This document shows positions 1 to 12,491 of a DNA stretch of 64,000 nt, piece after piece (position 1 is the stretch's first letter; the number at the start of each line of letters is the position of its first letter). The translations under genes and the position numbers were made by a program. The notes beneath the pieces were generated by a model that worked only from the letters and a program-made list of their open reading frames with translations, did not search any database and was not told the DNA's origin. Source of the stretch: Polytrichum commune (taxonomy: Eukaryota; Streptophyta; Polytrichopsida; Polytrichales; Polytrichaceae); contig OX485808.1 of the NCBI GenBank assembly GCA_950295325.1, forward strand, positions 41,563,180 to 41,627,179, in the 5' to 3' direction.

Positions 1-433
1 TTTGTTGCATAATTTGTATGATTTGTAAGTTTGTTGTGAGTATAGCATGCAAAGCTCCATTGACTGCTGGAGTGGCTCAGTGGACGCACACTGACAATCC
101 CTGCAATAACTTGAAAAGAAACTGCAAGTTCCCTATCTCACATTGGGTCGCAAAATCTAAGCAACTGGATACTCGACCGCTGCGATAGCCAAAGATTTTC
201 TGGATAGACGAAATGTTTCAAATGGACATTCAAACACATTAGCACAACTACATTAACATTCTCTTCCACTTGAAGGCTAAGAGGCAATTGTGCCCTTCTG
301 AACCTCTTATCCACACACTAAGAAGGTTAAATTATCCAGACTCCCATCATGTTGACCATGATCACTTCATTCACCAATTATCAACACATAGATACTCCAA
401 AAAGCATGAATAGGACATGCTTAGAAATCTCAC

Positions 434-1058
434 CTTTTCAACAGTTATGATTCGACCCTCAAGGGTCGAACGATTTAGATACTTTACACAACGGTCCGCA
501 TCGTCACCGCAATCCATAGTTACAAACCCAAAACCTCTAGACTCTCGGGTACGTGGGTCAACCACAAGCCGGCATTCAATCACCTGAAACATGAACAACT
601 TTCAACCTCAAATAATGCTCAAAGGTTGCTTCATCCACATTCTTGTTCACATTGCACATCAACATGTGGGTATAAAGCATCTGACAATACCTTCCCTTCT
701 CGTGAAAAATGCTCTTCCAGGTCTTTCTCCGTGACTCGGGTGGATAGACCAGTCACATACAAGTTGTTTCCGGGATTCAAAGCATCCTCTTTGGAGCTTG
801 CCCTGTCCCTGTTTCCCAAGTCACACCCCACACTATCATCCAGCTATACAGAATTGTGCAGGATTGCATATACAACATACACCCCAACAACCTCACAAAT
901 ACTGGTTGTTCCCAAGCTCAGTTTCAACATAATCACCAAGATAAATGGCTCAGGACTACTACCTCCTCGACGGTGGCGTTCTAGACCTCCTCAAGACTGG
1001 CGTTCGAGACCGTGACCTCCCCCGTGATGAGCGTCTTGGTGACGGAGAATCAGAATAC
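434..1058 (-). CDS. SR45a: SR45a-like RS/RRM splicing factor (partial, 3 internal exons)
   Basis: An RNA-binding serine/arginine-rich protein of the SR45a/transformer-2 type, which in plants acts in the nucleus in pre-mRNA splicing. I see three consecutive exons on the minus strand: 1058-963 (RS-rich, with repeated RS and SP dipeptides and RTP motifs), 808-691 and 583-434. They join in phase through AG/GT borders. The second exon holds RNP2 (NLYVTGLS) and the third holds RNP1 (RGFGFVTM), together making one RRM that ends in GRIITVEK. The spacing and the TRVTEKDLEEHFSREGK segment are typical of plant SR45a. The start codon and first exon(s) were not located and should lie above 1058. The 3' end lies beyond the left window edge. 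Symbol by family resemblance only; a close paralogue is possible. Confidence 0.85.
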
Positions 1059-4000
1059 CTGCATAGCATGGAAACATCACCCAAAAATGCTTCAAAACCT
1101 TGCTCATGTAAGTCAAACACTCATTGTGCTAAGTCACTGTAAAAAGAATTTCCTGAACGCATTGCCTAGTTGACAACATCAAGGGCTGAGGCACACCTGC
1201 TGCTGCGCCTTGGTGGAGAGTCCTGCTCCAGTAACACACAAAATATGCATCACACAGAGCGCATATTAGTACATTCTCCGGGAAGGAAGAGTACTAGGTG
1301 TGATTACTCAGTTGAACATGCTCAATACAGTTACAGCTTTGATGTTATGGTTAGGCATTGATGAAAATCTTATTATAGAAAACCTTCCATGATAGTTGAA
1401 CCATACTCTCCGAACTATCCCTTGTTACACATTCACAAGGGTACTACTTGCAGCATTTGCCAGTTGGAAATTATGTCTTAGACTCTTGGTCTCTGCAACA
1501 TCTCTTGACATGTGGAAGGTCTTTGTGGAACAAACATCAGACTATGTTCTTCCAAGTAGTAATGATGCAGGAGAAGGCCAGCTTATGTGAACATAGACAC
1601 CATCATTAGAAACCACTCAAGGCGGCTTCACATGCGCCAAAAAGACATCAAGGAGTAACACATTAAAGAAAAAACCTCATGACATCTTCTGTAGAGGAGA
1701 AATGTGAGAGCAATGACTTCCACCACTACTAATCCAGTGAACCCTACCAACCAAAATTGAAACAATATGAGTTGCACTTGGACAAAGTGACCCTAATTGA
1801 CGCAAACCTTGACCACAAGAAACATGTATAACCAAGAATCTGAATACCTGCACCAAAATGGTAATATAAGGTTTAACTATATCCTATTTCAAACCAAAGT
1901 TGCAATCAGAGAGGACTACATCATGGTGCCCCTGAACACAGTAAAGCCTGACCAACATAACTCTCGACCATTAGAAAAAATTGTTGTCAAGAATTTACAT
2001 TCTGCATGGCACTGAAGGAAATCATATGATACAAATTCAAGTGACCCCTATAGCAACACATAGTTGCAATCAAAGAACATAAATGTTACACCTGGACACG
2101 GTTCAACACTAACTGACAGAACCTCAACCATAAGAAACAAGGAATCAAAAATCTGCACCACTGTAGGAAATGAAAGTGTACCATGATAATCGCCTTCTGT
2201 GAACACCTCCGGTGCCCACGCCAAAAGTGTCTCCAAGAACTGCAAGTTTGGCAAAAGTAACAGAGATACACTTAGGAAAGCCACGAGTCATGCAAAACGA
2301 ACCCTAAGCTCGCCATAGTTCAAACATTCACAACAGAGGACCTCTGAACGATTGAAGGAGAAAAGTCATCCTTCTATTATCATCCATTTGTGCACTTAGC
2401 ATTCTCTTCTGAACAACTGCTTAGAATACCTGGCAAAGACTATCATTTTAGGAATATAAAAACACGGCTCATTGGACAAAACGTCAACATTCCACATTAT
2501 ACACTTTGGGGTGCAAAACATTGTTGACATAATGCTATGCAAACCCATAATGTAGTTGAAAGCTATAGAGCTTACCAAATGCAATGAAAATCTCAAATTT
2601 TAAAATTTTCATATTTGTAAAATGGAACAAGAATTAGACTTGAGGAATTTTTAATAACTGGTTGAGCTCAGAAACCAAAGAAATTGTCTTCAAGGTGAAA
2701 TTCCTTCACACACTTGACACATTTGCACTTATTGATGCTTCAACTTTTTCTATCAAAGATTCTCAGCAGAAGAATGAAGCCTTTACAAGCAGGCTTTCCA
2801 TTTCTAGGACATGACTACATCTGAAGTTGTCAACAAAAAAACTTCAGGCTTTTTGTCCTCAAAAGTTCATTATTTAACTTCATATTTGTAGTTCAACTGG
2901 ATGTGAAAAAGAAACAAGAAAAATAACTAAAGCTCAGTCATAGGAGTGCACACCACGCTGCAAAGTAAAATTGCAGACAAAAATGTGGTGAATCGAGCTG
3001 CTGGGTCTACTATTGACCGTCAACCTTGAAAATCAGCCTGCAGAAAATTTTCCTAGGTCCCGCAAAGCTCCTCCAACACTGCCAGCACACCAAATTAGCT
3101 CACATCATAACTGTGTGAGCCCTCCCCATAGCACAAGCCACAACTGAATGTCCGTGAACCTCCAGCCCTCCAGAACCAACCTCTAAATACATATATCAAC
3201 AGTATTTTCAAATTGATTTAATCGCACAAAACAATAACATTGAATCACCCCCATCACACATTTGGGTGGCATTTTTTATTTTTCTTTCTGTATTCCATAG
3301 TTACAAAGACATGAAAGGTGGCAATGGTGGCCTAGGTGTTGACTTAACACAGACGAGACTTTAAACCTGCCAAGTATGTATCACCACTAACTCAAAATTA
3401 AGCACTGGTCACTCGCATTTGGAGATAGTGTCCTGACTATGAAAACAGGGAAGACCATGTTAGCAAACCATCTCAACCATATTTCTACAACTGTAACCCT
3501 GAACGCTGACGCCAACTCCCAAAATGCAGGCAGAGAACAAAACAAAGCCTCCGTCACAAGACTGGCTGCTGAAATATGAAATACAAATATCATAGTCCTT
3601 GGCCATGGCATTGTGGTGTATACAAAACCAAAGGCCATGGAGCCGTGGCCAAAAACCACAATGCCATTGCCAATGACTATAAATAGCGTATGGAAAGAAA
3701 TTCAGCCAACAAGACACATCCTCGTAACAAAACTTTGATTGATGTGGACATATACACAGATTCCATCCAGCACATTTTGATTTCCTACTGAGGGAGTCTC
3801 GAGACAATCCTCCATATTGTCTTTTTCGCAACCCACCACGGGAATAAAAGACGTGACGACAGGCTAAAAACTGAAGAATATGTGTACAACATGCCACACA
3901 GGTGGGGTTGAGAGACTTCATGCCTGCCAAGAACTATTCACCGCAAAAAAACACAACATCACGACCGACTACCTGGCACTGAAGAATATGTGCGCAACAT

Positions 4001-4316
4001 CCCACACAAGGATGCAACTCAAAGTCTTGATGACTGCAGAACACACAATGCCATGGCCAACAACCACAACGCCATAGCCAACAAAAACCAAACCCCAATT
4101 CCAAAACACACACGCCACAAACCTACGCGCATGTTGTGCAGAACCACACTACTTATTCCTTCCAGGTGTTTCAAACGATTACAAACACAAGTCGCACGCA
4201 AGAACTATTCCCCCAACAACGACCAATCGGAACCCTAACCGACACAACTACACCGCAAAACCCTAAATACATACCCGAACCTCAAAGAAAGCTTTTGAAA
4301 AGAAAAAAAATACCTT
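1059..4316 (-). other. Probable 5' introns of the SR45a-like gene, no recognised coding exon
   Basis: AT-rich sequence upstream of the RS exon. No ORF here looks like protein. At 3600-4080 there are degenerate local repeats of CCATGG/CCAAC-type words and a repeated GAAGAATATGTG segment (about 3872 and 3979). Plant SR45a genes are known for long, alternatively spliced introns, so this stretch may be intronic, but that is inference. Confidence 0.35.
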
Positions 4317-4640
4317 ATTAACAACGACGGCAGGTATGAAGCCCTAATCTTAAACAAGCACCAAATTCGATAGCAATCAATCGCTCCTCTTCGCTCTTGC
4401 TGCGAATACGATCCGCAACGACAAAGGACACAGGACCAAGTAGACCTCCCAACGGAAGCCGCAAACTCAAAACGCGCGAACCATAGCAGTCGTTCCGACG
4501 GAAAGGGCGCCGGGGGCTGAGGTGACATCTGGACAGCCCGATGTGGATGGAGGGCTGAGATTGATCCAGATGGCAGGCCGTGGTCCCACGAGAAATCATC
4601 TTCTTTGTGGTTCTCATCCATGAAGAATGAGATGCTTCCA
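4317..4640 (-). promoter_or_regulatory. GC-rich block: candidate 5' exon/promoter of the SR45a-like gene
   Basis: This 0.3-kb patch is much richer in GC and CpG than its surroundings. On the minus strand it ends in AATAAG|GTATTT, a plausible splice donor at 4317, and several AAACCCTA-type words lie at 4229-4345. Overlapping ORFs in two frames (4648-4235 and 4641-4318) make the coding frame uncertain, so a 5' UTR exon is the simplest reading. No other gene nearby would need it. Confidence 0.35.
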
Positions 4641-4689
4641 ATAGGCACTTAGGGCCATTTTACAGTCAGCTATGCTAGTGTTATTTGCT

Positions 4690-4930
4690 TCGTTTTTTTT
4701 CTTCCGTTCGCCAACTTCTACCAATTAGATTTGCATCACAAAACTCGTGTTGCATTAGCAAATCTACGATGAAACATATGCGAAAATTGGATTAAAAATT
4801 GGACCTCCCCTAACTGAGTTATAATTATCAAAAGTGCAGGTTTATTGACTTTTTAACTACATACGTAGGTCCTCTCAATTGTGTTCATTAGTGAGTGTAA
4901 AGAAGTTATTAACATTTGTAGACGTAGCCT
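4690..4930 (+). repeat. Dispersed repeat family A, copy 1
   Basis: A segment beginning near CCAACTTCTACCAATTAG and containing GTTGCATTAGCAAATCTACGA. It recurs in diverged form at 5885-6126 and 29335-29590 in the same orientation. A partial copy of the tail (near TTCACTATTGAGTG, AGTCCAATCTCTTT) lies at about 5650-5735. No ORF. Likely an old non-autonomous transposon. Confidence 0.65.
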
Positions 4931-5884
4931 GATTAAGAAAATGAGCCACTTAAGACTTGTCTACCTTAAGGTAAGTGGGTTTTGAACAGACACTTCTCTC
5001 TATGCACCCGCTTCTCTCGTAGGATATGATACGAAACATACAATTAGTGCGAGATGATTGATAAGTTCAAATCATGCTCATAGGCATATGCTTTGCTCAT
5101 AATTTTTGAAGCTCGTATGAACATCCTATCATAGCTCTCTAGCAGCTTGGGCACAAAATAATTAATTTTAAAGGTGCCTTAATTTATGGGAAATTCATTT
5201 CATTGGTCCTCCACCAAAAAAGTAGAAAATACATTTAAGGAGTGCCTAAAATCACAATAATGCAAGTGACATTCACTAGAATCCAACAAAATAGCATCAA
5301 ATAACTTCAACAGTGTCTTCACGTGGCATCAATGTCACTCATGGTCTAAAAATAATACAAGTAGAAGACAAACTTTAGGGTAAGGAATGTTGGTTAAGGG
5401 AGGTGTTTAGGTTAATCATAGCCATCATAGATGAAATTAGAAAAACCATCCATGAATTATGGAATTGACTTGGATAAATATCTAACTTATTTTAAATTAC
5501 TTTATGAATTTGCCCAATTTCAGAGTATTTTTTTTGGAGTGCCTAACTTACTTTCACACTTTAAATAATTATTAAGCATAAAGGTGCCCAAGCTACTAGA
5601 AAGCTACGGTATTCATTGTCAAAGTGAATATTCTTTAAGTTGTTTAATGATCATATAGGTGCCCCAATTTATGTTGACTAATGCATTTAGAATAGTTAAC
5701 ATGTAGTCCAATCTCTTTCCACGTGTGTTTTTTTTTTCATTCTTAGATTCACATCCAATTATAAATCACTTAAATATAGGCGTATGTTTCAAATCATACA
5801 CCGAATTCGGTATATTTGCTTTGGAATCTCGCACTCGATGACAATTGATAAGTTAAGTTACATGGGTGTGATTTGGTTTATTTT

Positions 5885-6126
5885 TTAAAACCTCCAACTT
5901 CTGCCAATCAAAGTATGCATGGAGACTTGTGTTGTATTATCAAATCTACGATCAACAAAAATTGAACTGAAAATCATGCCTCCCATTATTTAGTTATGAC
6001 TATCAAAAGCGCATGTATGTTGATTCTTTAATTGAAGACCTAGGTCCCCCAATCATGTTGGCTATTAAGTCTAAAAATGATTGATAAAATTTGAGCACAT
6101 AGTCCAATCTCTCTTGAACACATGTC
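5885..6126 (+). repeat. Dispersed repeat family A, copy 2
   Basis: Same family as 4690-4930 and 29335-29590: CCAACTTCTGCCAAT, then a TTGTATTATCAAATCTACGA block, and a tail with AGTCCAATCTCT and CACATGTCT. The hAT element at 6135 is inserted directly at the end of this copy, so the hAT insertion is the younger event. Confidence 0.6.
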
Positions 6127-6134
6127 TTGTTGGG

Positions 6135-7711
6135 CAGGCCATAAATTTGACACCCTAGCCAAATTTCCAGGGGACACCCTGCTCCAAATTTTGGGTGTCC
6201 TCATAAATTTCTCTTAAATTTTTTTTTTGTCAAAATAGGTACAATTTTGAAAAATATATAATATCATTTCAAAATTTCAATTAAAAATCAAAAAAATCAC
6301 TACATATCATAACTTGCAATGCAAATCAAACCTACAAGCGGCGGCCTTTCATAGCACACCACTTTACCCATACTTGTTCAAAGTCAATGGCCTCTATGGG
6401 GATTTTTGCCATTGCAACTCTCATTTGTGCTTCCAAAGTCTCTAATACCAAACTACACCGTAAAGTAGATTTAATATGATTTTGAGTAGAAAATCCTCTC
6501 TCACAAGAAGTTGTACTAGCAGGAATTACAAGAACAGCTTGCCACAACTTTGTCATATGAGGATATCTTCCAACATAGTCCAAATTGGAAGAATAAACCA
6601 TCCAAGCTTGGTGCATTTTAAGACCACCACATGAAATATGAAGTGTATCCAAAAAACCTCGAAGCTCTGATTTTAAACCACGCTTATCAAAAAGATTCCC
6701 TCCATTAGTGCAGAAGTGGTCAATGAAACTCTGAAGCCATAAACGAGCATTTCGATGAAGAAGTGTCAAGTATGTTGAAAAACAGACAAGGCTAAATAGC
6801 TTAGCTGCATTGAAGAGCTTCAAATCAGAAAATCGTTGCTACAATGATTCTATCACCTTAACCACATAGGCATGTGCAATCACCTTGCACCCATGGAGGG
6901 TACCATCACCACCAAACTCAATTGCATGAGGCAATGGTGCATAATGCAATATATGTGAATGCACCACTCCTGTAGAGTCTTGAAAATGGATCTCACCACC
7001 TCTAGAAATGTCCAAAAATTGTGCCACAAATTTGGTATCCACACCAAACTCCTCATATTCATACACCAGTGATTCAAAGGGAATTGCTCAAAACAGTTTT
7101 GGTTGAAAAGCAAGAAAAACTCACATTGGTTGGAAGCAAGAAAAAACTCATATTGAGTGGAGGATGTGGAGGCACCACGGTGATAGAAACATTTGCCTCG
7201 CCATGTTCCTAGTTAGTCTCGCTCTCCATTCACCGTCCTAGCTCCCGGTTACAAAGGAAATTGCAAGAGCAAAGTTGAACTTAAGTATGTGAGTGAGTGT
7301 AGGAAGTTCTCCTACTGTTATGGGTTATGATTTCCGGATACTTGAGCTGCACTTTATAGTACTCAAGTAATACATGTCATTTCAATTTCTAGTGTGTCAA
7401 TTGACGTGTGATTTTTTTCTTCACAAGTCACAGTACGTGTCAATTTCTAGAATGTGCGTGTCAATTGACGTGCATTTTTTTTTTGTGAAAGTTTTTGCGT
7501 GTCAAACAAGAAAAACTTGCAAAAACTTTGTCAAACATATACGCTGATAGGCCCTACAAGTACAGGGGACACCCTGAATTTTTTTTGGGTGTAAAAAGGA
7601 CACCCTTGTAGGATTTTTGGGTGTCCTCGGGGACACCCTGTTTGAGATTTGGGTGTCCTAGGACACTCTAGGAAGCAAAATACACCCCTAGGGTGTCAAT
7701 TTTATGCCCTG
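6135..7711. mobile_element. Complete hAT element (non-autonomous) with 8-bp target duplication
   Basis: The ends are CAGGCCATAAATTTGACACC on the left and, in reverse complement, CAGGGCATAAAATTGACACC on the right. They match at 22 of the first 26 positions, and CAGGG-type termini are the hAT signature. The 8-bp sequence TTGTTGGG sits immediately outside both ends (6127-6134 and 7712-7719), as expected for hAT insertion. Multiple GGACACCC/GGGTGTCC words lie just inside the ends, resembling subterminal transposase-binding repeats. Length is 1577 bp. It contains only the C-terminal part of a transposase with stops, so it cannot move by itself. Confidence 0.92.
6332..7066 (-). pseudogene. hAT transposase C-terminal fragment (hATC dimerisation region), with in-frame stops
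   Basis: The minus-strand frame reads through a hAT C-terminal region containing the dimerisation hallmark TTSCERGFSTQNHIKSTLR, found near the C-terminus of Ac/Tam3-type transposases. The same frame continues upstream but is interrupted by TAG at 6839-6841, and again by a TGA just above 7080. No N-terminal BED zinc finger or upstream catalytic region is present. This is a dead remnant lying wholly inside the hAT element. Confidence 0.85.
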
Positions 7712-7719
7712 TTGTTGGG

Positions 7720-8530
7720 TTCCATTCATAGATTTCACCTATCCACACACCACTCGTATATAAGTGTCCAATTCATTGTATATAATTGACTTGTTGAGGA
7801 TCCAACCCTAAAATGCCAACATTCATGCCGAACACCAATGTAACTTGGGTGAGGCTCAAACTAGACTACCAACCCACTCTTTTGCATGCTAAAAACGACT
7901 GCTCTTAATGGTGTTCAACCCAAAATTAGTTGATCTCACAATGTCCACCTATTGGTCCCTTTAATTCTAATGCATACATAAAGTTTCTCTGAGTCTAAAT
8001 TATATGTTCTTTCATGCCACTTTTTGTCAATTTAATATGTATACATATGTTTATTTTAACCTTTTTTTCTTTTTTCCTTTTTTGCCATAGGTGCATTCCA
8101 ATGCACTTGGAACTTTCATACCACCCTTAATGTCGAGGGCAATCCCACCCACTATCATCAACATATTTTATGATCAACCACTTCTATGTGAAAACCAACT
8201 TTGTTCTAGAGATATGAGACAAAAAATACCTTTGTTACAACAAAATTTGAGAAGATACACTTCTTCTTTCTAAAAAATTATGTGATGTGATGGATGTGGA
8301 CCCTCAATAAATAAATTCATGTATGTATATAGAATGTATATATGTGAGAATATGGAGTTCATATGCATATTTTTGATGTGGTCAAAGCTCATTGACCAAA
8401 TGATGAGTGTTTTCCACAATGAGCTTGAACACCAATTTTAAAGCATATTTGGCTGGGGTATTGCTCACACTTGAGAGATAAAAGATTCTTCATACAAAGT
8501 GAGGGGCCCAAAAGACATGACTTGGCTCCA
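7720..8530. other. AT-rich intergenic DNA, nothing recognised
   Basis: No convincing ORF, RNA gene or terminal repeat. The short ORFs present show no family resemblance. Confidence 0.6.
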
Positions 8531-10364
8531 TGAACATAAATTTAATAAAAAGATGGGATCTCTTGGTGTCTTAGGCTAACTCATAGAATTTGTTTCACTC
8601 ATCATTACTTAACAATTTTTGTAATATGTTGTCAACACAAAACTCTCACCAATGTCGTTGTCTTTGGTGGTGGTGGACTTTTCTTTAGCTGTTGTGAGGT
8701 GGAAGAGAGAAAGATGTGGTGATTGTGAGATATGGTGTAGTAGTGTCGAGCGTATGTGGTGTATTTCATGTGCAATCATGTCATGAAGTTCGTTGCGTTG
8801 AGTATTGTCATTCTTTAGGGGCCACCAGTGGTTTGGAGTGACGAAAAATGATTTAAGAGGGCGATACACAATATAGGATTGTGCTCCAAGTAAGCAAAGA
8901 TGACTAAAAGAAAACTTTAATTTTGTTCTCTCTCACAATTGATGTTAAACTACATCCACAAGCAACCTTGCTCAAAATATTGAGGAATTGTCTTAAAAAA
9001 TATCCTAAAGATCATCACAATCCTTAAGCACTAGTCTTTATGCAAAATCACCTTGGCTGAACGTCATAGCTCCAATATGTCATTATGATATTACCTCACA
9101 CTTTGTGCACATCACTTCAAAATGACTTCAACTATCAATAATGTAATATTCTTAACAATACCAAATACGGAGTAACGGGTCCCAAACATTCCCCCTTTCA
9201 TTCCACAATCTAAACTCGTTTTTCTTTAATTTCCTATTTGAGGATTGTGGAGTTTGAGGAGTATGACAATTACATGTTTTTTTAAGTTTCCCTTTGTGTT
9301 GGTAATCAACTTCTTTTGTCCGACTACGGCCTTCTTCTTAGTCTTTGAGATTGAATTGTGTTGTCGAGACTTGTATTATATGACTCTGCATGGGAAGTGT
9401 TATGATTGGTCACTCTTCATGGTTTAAAAATAAATAAAATTCAACTTTTAAGCCAATAATAATAATGATACGATATCATAATATTTTGTTTAACACATGT
9501 TTTGATATTGTTGAGCCAATGCAATACAAGCAATGCAAAACACAAATAAAAATTTCTCTATCATTTGCGTATTGTTAATTGGTTCACCACACAAAGACAG
9601 TTGAGATGCTATTTACTATATATCAATATTATGCTCACCTATGGATTGATAGTCATTTACTACAAAATGTATCCAATCATAGTGAGCCATCGTTAAAAAC
9701 ATTGTTTGTTAATAGTTAAAGTCATTTTGAAGTGATGTCTACAAAGTGCAAGCTAATGTCAAAATGACATATTGTAGTTGCAATATTGGGTTAAGGTGAT
9801 TTTGCATACACTAATTGAGGGGCATTTTGTGATGATCTTAAGGATTTTTTCAAAGATAATTCCTCAATTATTTTGAACAAGGCGACTTGTGGATATAGTT
9901 TGACATCAAGGGCCCAATTTTTTAGAAATCCCAATGAACTGTGATATATATATATATATATATATAATATCTCTTCAACTTTGTCATTTTTATTTTTCTT
10001 TGAGCACAATTTTATATTGTGTATCACCCTCTTAAGCAATTTCTCATCATTCTAAATCGCTTGAGGCCCCTAAGAAAAAACTACATGAGTACCAACACAA
10101 CGGAACAAACTTTGTGACAAAATTACACATGAAGTACACCACATACGCTCCACACTACGACATCATATTTTGTAGTCACTACACCTTTCTCTCTTCCACC
10201 TCACAACAACCAAACAAAAATCCAACATCACAACAACATTGGTTAGAGCTTCGTGTTGATAACATATTACAAAAATCGAGAAATAATGATGAGTGAAAAT
10301 AAAAACTACAAGCGAGAGAGCCCGAGACACTAAGAGATCCCATCCATTTATTACTTTATGTTCA
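8531..10364. repeat. Large imperfect inverted repeat (foldback structure)
   Basis: The left arm (about 8531-9160) and the right arm (about 9691-10364) are inverted copies of each other. Outermost matches pair TGAACATAAA (8531) with TTTATGTTCA (10355-10364). Then GATGGGATCTCTT pairs with AAGAGATCCCATC, and ACATCACTTCAAAATGACTT pairs with AGTCATTTTGAAGTGATGT near the loop side. The spacer is about 530 bp. Arms are diverged and carry a TA microsatellite in the right arm. A transcript across it would fold into a long hairpin. Either a foldback element or two inverted copies of one transposon. Confidence 0.8.
9944..9966. repeat. (TA)n microsatellite
   Basis: A run of alternating TA of about 23 bp inside the right arm of the inverted repeat. 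Confidence 0.95.
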
Positions 10365-10375
10365 TGTACATATAG

Positions 10376-11290
10376 AGAGGTTTGGCCTCATCGTTACGAT
10401 GACGATACTTTCATGGTAACATACATTTTCAGTAACAATGACGATTTTTTCAAGGTAACATGCTATGCCAATGAAGTTGGGTTTATTGACACCTAGTTGC
10501 CATCGACGGTGGTATTTTGAGAACGTTCAGGATAATAAGATAGCTTTTACTTTTATTCAGTAAAAATGTGGCTTTCACTTGAGCAAATCATATTGAATTC
10601 CTTAAAGATAAAGGCCAACTTTTTGGCTCATTTCAAATACCATCATTAAGTCTCTTCCTCACAAGGCATAACTAAAAGCCTAAGAATATAAAACATATGA
10701 GATACATACTATTTTTGGCTTTTCATGCCTTGAATGCTTCTCACAAGGATGAATGAGGGGTTGTTTACATCATGGACCACAAAGTTATCCCATGTCATAG
10801 GGCATTTTTCCTTCCATGGTCACACTTCATGGTAATACTTCCATGGTATGATTTCTTAAAATTGCATTCTTAAAGCCTTTGGGCCCCTGACTAGGTGTGA
10901 ACTGAACGTGGGCCAAAATAAGTAACCATGCACCAGAAAGTGGATGTGTTGATTTTTTCAATAAATGCCTAAAAAGGGAAGTTTTGAGAATTTTCTTGAT
11001 GTTTGACCTTCTCCCCTTCTTTCCTCGAAACTATCAAAAATGTTTGGCATTTTTTAATTTTTTTATCAAAACGACATTTCCATGCCCTGGTTTTTTGACA
11101 TTTGTAGCAAGAGAACTTCTTTTGCCTCTCCCATTGCAAAACTTGTTGGAGCATGACAATAGAGAATGTAGCTTGAAAATAAACATGTCAGGGACCTCAA
11201 GTTCCATAGTCACTTTTACATTTTATTTTTCTTGATGTAAACTGAAGTGGTCCTAGAACGTGTTCAACAACCAATCACATGTTTTAGAGG
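10376..11290. other. Intergenic DNA, nothing recognised
   Basis: No protein-like ORF, RNA gene or paired terminal repeat seen. Confidence 0.55.
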
Positions 11291-11299
11291 AGCAAGGGA

Positions 11300-11530
11300 C
11301 GACTTCACAATCACGATGTAAATCTACGATCGAAGAGAACCGGCAGTTAGTTACAGATGAACCGGTTGAGTTTGAAAAATAACCGGTTGAAGTTCAAGGT
11401 TGCAGGAAAAAAACACCAATCATTTTAGAAGAATCTATGGAATATACCCCAATTTAATAAAGGAAAAGCAAAGGATGTCAACATGTAACCGGTTGGAGTT
11501 GCAAACACTAGGATCTCAACAAATTATGCC
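11300..11530 (+). repeat. Repeat shared with the interior of the piggyBac element
   Basis: Contains AGTTACAGATGAACCGGTTGA and, about 150 bp on, ATGCCCAAAAATCTTCCCA. The same blocks in the same order occur on the minus strand at 44,960-44,730 inside the 11.9-kb piggyBac element. Several ACCGGTT words lie between them. No coding potential. Confidence 0.7.
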
Positions 11531-11609
11531 CAAAAATCTTCCCAATCACTGATGTAAACAACCCTGAGAGGCACGCTCGTATGCAATAATTCCCTCCCTC
11601 CAAACATAA

Positions 11610-12162
11610 GGGCCACTTCACACATGAGCCAAGAGCCGTGACCTTGTAATGGTGAGGACCCTTGGCTCTCATCCAACGGCCGTACCATGGGTGTTGGGAA
11701 AGCCATTTTATGTAGTCTTGGGCTCTCAAGCATCGTGTGAAGTGAGAATGAACCATGTTGCGGGACCATTGCATATTTTGTTGGCGGAAAAAGAGGGGAG
11801 GATTTGGTTTAATATAATATGTCTCCAAGTATATTAATTTAAGATAATTACTTGGTGGTGTTTGTTTGTCCTGAAATCTGTCATGTTGGAAAAAATATTA
11901 AAAAAGTCATGGTCTCCCGGAATTTGCGTCAAGCCCACCTCTTGGAGGTGGGTCTAACGCAAATTCCGGTAGATCATGCACCCTTATCCACAACCAGCCA
12001 TGTAGGACTCCATGTAGACTTTTCATCTACAAAGTTTTCTTTGGCCTTTAGGCCTTCACCTCCTAGTGTGAAGTGAACTTGGATGGTCTCCGCCTTTTCG
12101 ACCAATGAGAGCTCTTACATTGCCGTGTTCAAGGGCCTTCAGCCTTGTGTGTGAAGTGGCCC
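11610..12162. mobile_element. Harbinger-like MITE (TAA target duplication)
   Basis: Starts GGGCCACTTCACACA and ends with its exact inverse TGTGTGAAGTGGCCC. TAA sits directly outside both ends (11607-11609 and 12163-12165), which fits the 3-bp TWA target of PIF/Harbinger elements. It is 553 bp long with no transposase. Related but diverged sequences (GGAGACCGTC..AGTTCACTT and TCTAACGCAAAACTA blocks) lie at about 36,755-37,040 and 54,585-54,890. Confidence 0.75.
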
Positions 12163-12290
12163 TAAGTATGAGGGATGAAAGAGACTAAGGTCAAACCTGA
12201 GTGGAGGAGTGGACCCCACCTATCCCACTCTAGCCTAGTCCGAGGAACCCATATGTCGGAGGAGACTCCAGAACAGGAACAGGCACACGA

Positions 12291-12349
12291 AGAGAGGAAG
12301 AGGAAGGGAAGGAAAGGGAAGGGAAAGGGAAGGGAAAGGGAAGGGAGGG
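12291..12349 (+). repeat. Purine-only (GGGAA)n-type tract upstream of MED23
   Basis: About 59 bp almost entirely of G and A in a GGGAAG/GGAAAG pattern, ending about 140 bp before the MED23 start codon. GA-rich tracts are common in plant core promoters and 5' leaders. Confidence 0.85.
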
Positions 12350-12384
12350 TTTTTCAAGCGTCGAACTAAGTTAAGCTCCCCCCG

Positions 12385-12397
12385 AACCCTAGGGTTT
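12385..12397 (+). promoter_or_regulatory. Telo-box-like palindrome in the MED23 leader
   Basis: AACCCTAGGGTTT, the plant telo-box core in both orientations, about 95 bp upstream of the MED23 ATG. Telo-boxes are typical of promoters and 5' leaders of housekeeping plant genes. Confidence 0.55.
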
Positions 12398-12491
12398 TTG
12401 CAGAGCGATGCCTGATTGAGCCCCCCGATCAGTATTGTGCACGCGAATGTGAATGTGAGCGTGGTGCAGGGCGGCAGGAACATCGGCAGCG

